A stretch of 64,000 nt of DNA. Origin: an uncultured Oscillospiraceae bacterium. Its GTDB lineage: Bacteria; Bacillota; Clostridia; Oscillospirales; Oscillospiraceae. The DNA lies in NCBI GenBank assembly GCA_934631005.1, contig CAKTXA010000007.1:1-64000 (forward strand), written 5' to 3'. The notes under the pieces were generated by a model. That model was not told where the DNA came from. It saw nothing but the letters and a program-made list of their open reading frames with translations, and ran no database searches. Both the position numbers and the translations under genes were made by a program. Of this stretch, positions 57,829-64,000 are shown piece by piece; the first letter of the stretch is position 1, and each line of letters opens with the position of its first letter.

Positions 57829-59242
57829 GGTTGTCCCCTCCCAGGTGCTCGGATGCTGCGAGCAGCGCATAAAAGTATATTCGAATGGATAAAAGAAGAT
57901 CCTCGATGGAAGTAAGCTCGTCACACTGGTGGGCGCGCCCCCTCCCTTCTCCAAAAGGCGACGGCTTTCGAAACTCATTTCCAAAAATAACGCTGCTCCC
58001 CAACATGGCCGCGTAGGTCCCGCCGGGATGAATATAGAGATCAGCTGCTTGCTTTGTTACTTGGTGATAAGCAGAACGCAAAACAGGGATCATCGGATCA
58101 TCCGGAGAATATAGATGCGCGGGAGAAATCAGAATATCAACGAGACGGAAGCCGAGATCCTCTGCGTGAAGTCGAAGCTTTGCCTCCAAGTCATTCGGAT
58201 CCATGGTCACACAAAAGCGGATATTGAAGGACAGCACCAAATGACCGTGTTCCGTACGAGCCTTGACACAGACGCAGGTCAGCGAACCGGATAGCGCATC
58301 GGAACCTGCGATGTCAAAGGCTGCTCCGGAGAAGCCGTCAGCTGCAAGTGCCGCTGCTCGCAGAATGGCTGTGTCGCCGGAAGGAAGAATATCCGCAGCG
58401 ACAAGCAGTGCAGCCAGCTTGCTGATTGCGTTGACACCCGCATCCGGCATTGCCGGATGCGCGGAAACACCCCTCGCAGTCAGACAAATATAAGAATCTT
58501 CGCGGCATATTGCTGTGCCGTATTCTGGGGCCAGCTTCTGAAGCGCGACCCATTTTTCCTCGCAATATGGGAGCGTACAATGTGCTTTGTCCGGTACGGA
58601 GGCGCCGCTTTCGTCCCCGCCGGAAAACTGGATAATTTCGTGAAAGGATTCATTGCACTCCAGAGTAAGGGATATACGCCCTTTGTGACCAACGCCGATC
58701 GCCCAGAAAGCGTCTGGGACCAGAGTGAAGTCTGGCTTTTGCCCATCAGATACCAATGCAGCAACGTCATCCATCCCGGTTTCTTCGTTGCAGCCGAAAA
58801 TGAGCCGAACCCGGCTATTTAGAGGAGCTCCTGATTTTTGCAGAGCAACCAACGCATACAGCGAAGCAATGCATCCGCCCTTATCGTCGCTTGAACCACG
58901 TCCGACAATGTAACCGTCTGTAATATACGGCTCAAAAGGCGCCTTGCTCCAGCTACCAAGCGCAGGAACGACATCCAGATGCGGCATGATCCCAACGATT
59001 TTTTCACCTTGCCCAATGTCGCAATAACCATATTTTTTATGCTCCGGGATATATACGCTGAGGCCAAGGCGCCTTGCCTGTTCTGCTGCTTTATCTAATG
59101 CGCAGCGAACTTCAGCGCCGTAGGGGGCGCCATGCGCCGCTTCTCCACGGATGCTGGGGATCCGAATCAGTTCCATCAAGTCGGCGATTATTTTTTTGCG
59201 GTTCCCGCGGAGATAGTCATTTAAAAAATCATCATAGTTCAT
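57821..59242 (-). CDS. M20 family dipeptidase (PepV/Sapep-like)
   Basis: 473-residue metallopeptidase. Ligand motifs are GIMPHLDVVPALG (His-x-Asp), YIVGRGSSDDKGGCIASLY, FGCNEETGMDD and a C-terminal RGRAHQCDELTSIEDLLL, giving the binuclear metal set of M20 dipeptidases. It follows the two transporter ATPase genes directly (1 bp between the stop region and oppF), so it probably cleaves what the transporter imports. RhaM-like and RpiB-like genes follow. Confidence 0.9.
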   Translation of the reverse strand: MNYDDFLNDYLRGNRKKIIADLMELIRIPSIRGEAAHGAPYGAEVRCALDKAAEQARRLGLSVYIPEHKKYGYCDIGQGEKIVGIMPHLDVVPALGSWSKAPFEPYITDGYIVGRGSSDDKGGCIASLYALVALQKSGAPLNSRVRLIFGCNEETGMDDVAALVSDGQKPDFTLVPDAFWAIGVGHKGRISLTLECNESFHEIIQFSGGDESGASVPDKAHCTLPYCEEKWVALQKLAPEYGTAICREDSYICLTARGVSAHPAMPDAGVNAISKLAALLVAADILPSGDTAILRAAALAADGFSGAAFDIAGSDALSGSLTCVCVKARTEHGHLVLSFNIRFCVTMDPNDLEAKLRLHAEDLGFRLVDILISPAHLYSPDDPMIPVLRSAYHQVTKQAADLYIHPGGTYAAMLGSSVIFGNEFRKPSPFGEGRGRAHQCDELTSIEDLLLSIRIYFYALLAASEHLGGDNHA

Positions 59243-60205
59243 TTAGACAATATCACTTCCTATGCGGTGGCAGGCTACAAGATGGCCGGGCACAAACTCT
59301 TTCAGAATAGGCTGCTTATGGAAGCACTCTTCTGTTGCGAAACGACAGCGCGGGGCAAAGCGGCAACCGGGCTTTGGATTTATGGGAGAGGACAGTTCGC
59401 CTGTCAAAAAATCATCGTCATTCTTGGATTCGTGAATGACCGGCCTGGGAATGGCTGAAAGGAGCCCCTTGGTGTAAGGATGTAAGGGCTGCTGAAATAA
59501 AGCCTTTGCACTGCTCCGCTCGACGGTACAGCCAAGGTACATCACCATAATTTCGTCTGAAATGTGTTTTACGACGGAGAGATCGTGCGTAATGAAAATA
59601 TAGGTCAGTCCATATTGCTCCTGCAGATCCTGCATCAGATTCAGGATCTGCGCCTGAATAGAAACATCCAATGCCGAGACCGGCTCGTCGCAGACTATGA
59701 ACCGGGGATTTAATGCGAGCGCACGGGCAATGCCGATGCGCTGCCGCCGCCCACCATCTAATTCATGCGGATAGCTGTACCGAAGACGCTCTGCTAACCC
59801 AACCGTCTCCATCAACGCACTGACACGCCGGGATCGTTCATTGGCGTCGGCGCATGCTTTATAGATGATCAAAGGCTCCTCGATCAATTCGCTGACACAC
59901 ATTCGCGGATCAAGTGATGAAAACGGATCCTGAAAAATCATTTGCATATCTTTCCGGAGCTGAAACCTCCGCTTTTTTGATGCGCCAACGGTTTCTTCTC
60001 CATCGAAGAGGACCGATCCGGAGGTAGCGTCTGTGAGCCCAAGGATCACGCGTCCAAGGGTGGACTTTCCGCAGCCGGATTCCCCTACGACGCCCAACGT
60101 TTTTCCCTGTTCAATGGAAAAGGAGACATCGTCTACCGCGTGCAGGAAACCGTTTGGAGTCTTAAAATACTTTTTGAGGTGGGAGACCTCCAGCAGATTA
60201 TTCAT
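59243..60205 (-). CDS. Peptide-type ABC transporter ATPase (OppF/DppF)
   Basis: 320-residue ATPase. Walker A GESGCGKSTLG, Q-loop MIFQDPFSSLDPRM, Walker B FIVCDEPVSALDVSIQAQ and a C-terminal Cys-containing oligopeptide-transporter tail (NPKPGCRFAPRCRFATEEC) are present. The signature motif reads LDGGRRQR where LSGGQRQR is usual, a variant I recall from clostridial OppF proteins. It overlaps the OppD-type gene by 8 nt. Confidence 0.93.
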   Translation of the reverse strand: MNNLLEVSHLKKYFKTPNGFLHAVDDVSFSIEQGKTLGVVGESGCGKSTLGRVILGLTDATSGSVLFDGEETVGASKKRRFQLRKDMQMIFQDPFSSLDPRMCVSELIEEPLIIYKACADANERSRRVSALMETVGLAERLRYSYPHELDGGRRQRIGIARALALNPRFIVCDEPVSALDVSIQAQILNLMQDLQEQYGLTYIFITHDLSVVKHISDEIMVMYLGCTVERSSAKALFQQPLHPYTKGLLSAIPRPVIHESKNDDDFLTGELSSPINPKPGCRFAPRCRFATEECFHKQPILKEFVPGHLVACHRIGSDIV

Positions 60206-61175
60206 GTTCCGCTCCTTTCGTTACGAGCCAGCATTGAACCTGATGCCCAGGCTCCACCTCTACGGCGTCCGGCTGCGCTACAGTACACTTTTCCATGCAG
60301 AACGGACAGCGGTCATGGAATTTACATCCAGACGGAAGATTTGTGGGATCCGGCATCAAGCCATTGATCGGCCGAAGCCGCCGCACGTCCTCCTCAAGGC
60401 TGGGCAGTGAGTCGAACAGACCCTTGGTATAGGGATGCTGAGGGTTTTTGAAAATGTGCGCCAAGCTTCCGTATTCCACGATCTCGCCGGCATACATAAT
60501 TGCAACACGATCGCATATTTCGGCAACAACGCCCAGGTCGTGCGTGATGAGCAGCATGGAGGTGGCAAATTGATCCCGCATCTTCTTCATCATCCGCAGC
60601 ACCTGCGCCTGGATCGTTACGTCCAATGCGGTGGTTGGCTCATCAGCGATCAGGAGGTGGGGATTACAGGCTAATGCGATCGCAATTACGATCCGCTGTT
60701 TCATACCGCCGGAAAACTGGTGTGGATATTCCCGCCCCCGCTCTGCCGGAATGCCGACCAGCTGCATCATATCGACGGCCTGCTGAAGCGCTTGCGCTCT
60801 GGAGCATTTCTGGTGGTTTCGAATTACTTCTGCAATTTGATCAGATACCGTCAAGACAGGGTTCAGCGCTGTCATGGGATCCTGAAAGATCATGGAGATC
60901 TTATTTCCTCTGATTTTTCTCATCTCTTTGGCAGGCTTTTTTAGCAGGTCCTCGCCCTCAAACAGAATTTCACCGCGGGTGATCTTTCCGGGAGGGGACG
61001 AAATGAGCTGCATAATTGACAGTGCGGTGGTAGTTTTTCCTGCACCGGTTTCGCCGACAAGTCCCAATGTTTCTTTTTCTCTTAATTTCAGGCGGATCCC
61101 ATTTACAGCGTGAACGATATGACCATCGGAATGGAATTCAACAGACAGATCCCTGATCTCCAATATTGTACCCAT
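60198..61175 (-). CDS. Peptide-type ABC transporter ATPase (OppD/DppD)
   Basis: 325-residue ATPase with Walker A GETGAGKTTTALS, SMIFQDPMTALNPVLTV, standard signature FSGGMKQR, Walker B LLIADEPTTALDVTIQAQ and the C-terminal oligopeptide-transporter segment with Cys (LPSGCKFHDRCPFCMEKC). It forms the heterodimeric motor with the OppF-type protein. It begins 9 nt after the permease gene. Confidence 0.95.
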   Translation of the reverse strand: MGTILEIRDLSVEFHSDGHIVHAVNGIRLKLREKETLGLVGETGAGKTTTALSIMQLISSPPGKITRGEILFEGEDLLKKPAKEMRKIRGNKISMIFQDPMTALNPVLTVSDQIAEVIRNHQKCSRAQALQQAVDMMQLVGIPAERGREYPHQFSGGMKQRIVIAIALACNPHLLIADEPTTALDVTIQAQVLRMMKKMRDQFATSMLLITHDLGVVAEICDRVAIMYAGEIVEYGSLAHIFKNPQHPYTKGLFDSLPSLEEDVRRLRPINGLMPDPTNLPSGCKFHDRCPFCMEKCTVAQPDAVEVEPGHQVQCWLVTKGAEHE

Positions 61176-61184
61176 AATGCCTCC

Positions 61185-62042
61185 TTACTGCTTCAACCGT
61201 GGATCCAACGCATCCCGCAGTCCGTCACCCAGCAAATTAAAGGCGATCAAGGTCACCATAATGGCAAGACCCGGACAGACAACGATCGGATAAAAATCAC
61301 GAATGTACTGCCGACCGGCTGAGATCATAGATCCCCATTCCGGCGTGGGCGGCTGAACGCCCAAACCGAGAAAACTGAGACTTGAAACGATCAGAACATT
61401 GTCCGCTAGCCGTAAGGTAAAGATGACGAGAGCGGACGCAAACGCATTTGGAATAATGTGTTTAAAAATGATGCGCATATTTCCCGCGCCGATCGCTTTG
61501 GACGATTCGATGTACTCCTGTTCCCGGACAGACAGCACGGCGGACCGTGTGACCCGGGCAAATAAGGGGACAGATCCGACACCGACTGCGATCATGGTGT
61601 TTACCACGCCGGAGCCAAGGGCTGCGCTGATCGCGATTGCAAGAAGGGTGCTGGGGATCGCCATCAAAATATCCATCAAACGCATGGCAATGTTATCGTA
61701 AGCATTGCCAAAGTAACCTGCTGTTGCGCCAATGAGGCCGCCGATGACGACACCGATAAGCGCGCCAAACAACGCAATGAGCAGAGAGATCCTTCCGCCG
61801 TATAGTACACGTGTTAAAATGTCACGGCCAAAGTTATCGGTTCCCATCAGATGCTTTATGCTGGGGTACTGGAACGCGATGGACAGATCCTGCTCATCAA
61901 AGGAGTAAGGAGACACCACGTTTGCGAAAATGGTCAGTAAGATGATGAGAACAATAACGCAGAGACTGATCATGGCCATTTTATTCAATCTCAATCTACG
62001 CCATGTAATGGCGAGGCGGCTTTCTTTTTTATGCTTTCCCAT
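61185..62042 (-). CDS. Peptide-type ABC transporter permease (OppC/DppC)
   Basis: 285-residue permease. An N-terminal basic segment and span (RLRLNKMAMISLCVIVLIIL) are followed by the OppC extracytoplasmic motif (HLMGTDNFGRDILTRVLYGG) and the EAA loop (EYIESSKAIGAGNMRIIFKH). ATG 62042 has GGAGG 6 nt upstream. It overlaps the OppB-type gene by 14 nt; the longer reading frame would run far into that gene. Confidence 0.94.
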   Translation of the reverse strand: MGKHKKESRLAITWRRLRLNKMAMISLCVIVLIILLTIFANVVSPYSFDEQDLSIAFQYPSIKHLMGTDNFGRDILTRVLYGGRISLLIALFGALIGVVIGGLIGATAGYFGNAYDNIAMRLMDILMAIPSTLLAIAISAALGSGVVNTMIAVGVGSVPLFARVTRSAVLSVREQEYIESSKAIGAGNMRIIFKHIIPNAFASALVIFTLRLADNVLIVSSLSFLGLGVQPPTPEWGSMISAGRQYIRDFYPIVVCPGLAIMVTLIAFNLLGDGLRDALDPRLKQ

Positions 62043-63015
62043 CGCTTGCCTCCGCGTCAAGTGTATTTTTTCGCGATCGTCTGCCTCTGGAATACTGTGA
62101 CATAATTCTGGGATCCACAAAGGCGTAGCCAAGATCCACTATGAGATTCACGGCAGAATAGACCAGCGCAATGAAAACAACAGCGCCTTGAATGACAGGG
62201 TAATTTCGGTTTTTAATTGCAGTTACCAGCAGACTGCCCAGACCGGGGATAGAGAAAATGGACTCCACGACCATTGCGCCGGAAAGGCTTTGCCCCAACT
62301 GGGCGCCGATCACGGTAATGACCGGAAGGAGCGCGTTTTTTAAGGCGTGCTTTTCGATCACAATGAATTCACGCGTACCTTTTGCTCTGGCGGTGCGAAT
62401 ATAGTCCTGCCGGATGACCTCCAGCATATTGGAGCGGGTCATGCGGGTGATCGTTGCAACAGGATAGATGCCAATGGCGATCATAGGCATGATCCACTGC
62501 TTCGGGGTATCAAAGCCTGTGGCCGGAAGCAGCTTAAGCTTTACGGAAAATAGCAGCATCATCATGAGCGCGAGCCAGAACTGAGGCAGAGAGGCACCGA
62601 TCAGAGAAATGAGGGATGCACCGTAATCAGCCACAGAATATTGCTTGGTAGCTGAGATGATCCCCAACGGGATGCCTAATACCGTAGCAAACAATACTGC
62701 AAGAAAGGCAAGCTTGATGGTCGTAGGATACCGCTTTAGAAGCTCAGTGGTGACGGGCTGCTTGGTCTGGTAGGATGTGCCAAAATCGAAACGTGTAATG
62801 ACACCTTTTGCGTAGTTGTAAAACTGGACAGCAAAGGGATCATTCAAGCCATTCTCTTCCCGAAAGCTCTCAAGAGCTTCCTGAGAAGCCTCAGAACCCA
62901 GTGTAGCGATGGCTGCGTCGCCGGGTGAAAAATAGTTGATCGCGAAGGTTACAAATAAGACGCCGAGGACTACAGGGATAAACATAAGCAGCCGTTTTAA
63001 TATATACTTCAGCAT
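62029..63015 (-). CDS. Peptide-type ABC transporter permease (OppB/DppB)
   Basis: 328-residue permease with about six spans. Typical N-terminus MLKYILKRLLMFIPVVLGVL and ATFAINYFSPGDAA-like loop; EAA region RQDYIRTARAKGTREFIVIE and SIPGLGSLLVTAIKNRNYPV near the end. It is separated from the binding-protein gene by 68 nt containing an 11-bp hairpin. Confidence 0.95.
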   Translation of the reverse strand: MLKYILKRLLMFIPVVLGVLFVTFAINYFSPGDAAIATLGSEASQEALESFREENGLNDPFAVQFYNYAKGVITRFDFGTSYQTKQPVTTELLKRYPTTIKLAFLAVLFATVLGIPLGIISATKQYSVADYGASLISLIGASLPQFWLALMMMLLFSVKLKLLPATGFDTPKQWIMPMIAIGIYPVATITRMTRSNMLEVIRQDYIRTARAKGTREFIVIEKHALKNALLPVITVIGAQLGQSLSGAMVVESIFSIPGLGSLLVTAIKNRNYPVIQGAVVFIALVYSAVNLIVDLGYAFVDPRIMSQYSRGRRSRKNTLDAEASDGKA

Positions 63016-63042
63016 TTGTCTACTCCTTACTTAAGGGATGCC

Positions 63043-63076
63043 GTGGGATACATACCGATTGCGGCATGTATCCCAC
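63043..63076 (-). promoter_or_regulatory. Intercistronic hairpin after peptide-binding-protein gene
   Basis: GTGGGATACAT (63043-63053) pairs perfectly with ATGTATCCCAC (63066-63076), loop 12 nt, no T-run. It occupies the same place as the hairpins at 22936 and 25679. Confidence 0.62.
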
Positions 63077-63083
63077 ATTTGGC

Positions 63084-64000
63084 TTATTGTGCAAAAGTAA
63101 CGGATTTCAGATTGGGAACATTGGAAGGGTCGGCATCAAAGAATGTTACATAGTCCCGGGTGCCATAGGCGAAAATTGGTGTCAGCAGGGGGATTTCGTA
63201 GCAGTTCTCCGCTACATAGCGCTGGATTTCTTTATAGGCATCGTTCCGTTCTGCCGTGTCGGTAATGACGGCGGCCTTGTCCAGCATTTCATTAAACACA
63301 GGATCCAGAATTGCATTCGTCCCGCCATAGCTTTCATCGAAGAAGTTGTAGCACTGGCTGGGATCGCCGCTGGCACAACCGCAATTTCGGATCGTGAAGT
63401 AGGCCTCGCCGGTATTGCACATCGTTCCGGCAGTGGCAATATCATAGACCTGGATCTCGACGTTGATCCCGACAGCCTTCCAGTAGCTTTGCGCTGCTTC
63501 GGCCAGATTCACAAGCTCAGTGACCTCTTCCAGAACCAGTGTCAGATCCAGTCCATCGGAATACCCGGCTTCCGCCAGACACGCTTTTGCTGCTTCCGGG
63601 TCATAAGTATAGTACTGTGCCTGAGACTCATAGAAGGGGAGCGTTGCGGCAACCGAGCTGTCTGCAACAGTGGCAGAGTCGCCATATGCGGCCTTCACAA
63701 TGGCGGGGAGATCCAGCGCATACGCCAGAGCCTTACGGACATTGACATTGGAAACAACGTCATGCTCATCGTTGCATACGATGTAGAAGGTCTTTGTACT
63801 GAGCGTGTCATAGAGGACGCACCCATCCACGCCGCTGAGCATACGGGAATAATTGCTTCCGCTGATATTGTCACAGGCATCTACACCGCCGGTCTCCAGT
63901 TCGATAAAACGGGTAGCCGCATCAGCGATGAATCGGACGGTCAGGTTGGTGTAAGAAGGCTTGTCACCCCAATAATTATCGTTGCGATGGCAGTTTACCC
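63084..64000 (-). CDS. Peptide-type ABC substrate-binding protein (SBP_bac_5), N-terminus cut
   Basis: The frame stays open from the stop at 63084 to the window edge (about 305 residues), so the N-terminus and signal peptide lie outside. SBP_bac_5 features are visible: NDNYWGDKPSYTNLTVRFI, RFIELETGGVDACDNI, NVRKALAYALDLPAIVKAAY and YDPEAAKACLAEAGYSDGLD. The ATG at 63842 is internal, not the start. It is the binding protein of the OppBCDF-type system downstream. Ligand class (di/oligopeptide or other) is not decidable. Confidence 0.9.
   Translation of the reverse strand, partial: VNCHRNDNYWGDKPSYTNLTVRFIADAATRFIELETGGVDACDNISGSNYSRMLSGVDGCVLYDTLSTKTFYIVCNDEHDVVSNVNVRKALAYALDLPAIVKAAYGDSATVADSSVAATLPFYESQAQYYTYDPEAAKACLAEAGYSDGLDLTLVLEEVTELVNLAEAAQSYWKAVGINVEIQVYDIATAGTMCNTGEAYFTIRNCGCASGDPSQCYNFFDESYGGTNAILDPVFNEMLDKAAVITDTAERNDAYKEIQRYVAENCYEIPLLTPIFAYGTRDYVTFFDADPSNVPNLKSVTFAQ

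Overview
The window reads as chromosome from a high-GC anaerobic clostridium, most likely a gut member of the Oscillospirales (Oscillospiraceae-like). This is inferred from gene families, not a database match. Supporting signs are Firmicutes-style Shine-Dalgarno sites (GGAGG), a glmS ribozyme, SLH-domain surface proteins, a glgC/glgD pair, a clostridial topoisomerase A paralog, selenium/molybdenum accessory genes and no obvious aerobic metabolism. Most of the window looks about 60-65% G+C by eye; from about 57 kb to the end it drops to roughly half.

Layout. 0.3-4.7 kb: topoisomerase subunit A, YitT-type membrane protein and a lipoprotein with a degenerate transglutaminase fold, then tRNA-Gly(GCC) with its own promoter and terminator. 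5.3-9.2 kb: a large beta-helix/SLH surface protein behind a hairpin-rich leader. 9.7-13.5 kb: a ModE-like regulator divergent from yqeC-yqeB-selD and three small genes (labile selenium/molybdenum cofactor locus). 13.6-19.2 kb: thyA-folA, a DEAD-box helicase, a DprA-like gene and glmS behind its ribozyme. 19.7-27.8 kb (minus strand): two tandem polar amino-acid ABC cassettes, an M20 amidohydrolase and an EamA permease. 27.8-33.2 kb (minus): methionine gamma-lyase-like enzyme, AbrB-like protein, MATE exporter, upp, tsaB and tsaE. 33.3-35.8 kb: a SEDS (FtsW/RodA) protein and a second SLH-like exported protein.

36.2-43.6 kb is the most distinctive metabolic region. ygeY-ygeW-arcC (hydrolase, knotted carbamoyltransferase, carbamate kinase) diverge from a YheO-type PAS regulator, an unassigned fold-type II PLP enzyme and a threonine synthase homolog. 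Together with yqeB/yqeC/selD this resembles the dispersed anaerobic purine/ureide catabolic gene set, but the diaminopropionate ammonia-lyase (ygeX) expected there is absent and two other PLP enzymes sit in its place. 44-45.4 kb holds a membrane-anchored acyltransferase-like protein lacking the catalytic His, then gap. 46.9-56.9 kb is a complete glycogen operon (glgB-C-D-A-P plus a GH13 enzyme). 57.0-64.0 kb (minus) is a lower-GC operon: peptide-type ABC transporter, M20 dipeptidase, RhaM-like mutarotase and RpiB-like isomerase.

Two families of non-coding palindromic elements punctuate the intergenic spaces: seven copies of a roughly 300-375 bp modular element and two copies of a nested palindrome with AGGCA..CACCGC ends. 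No transposase, integrase, prophage, rRNA or CRISPR array was seen.
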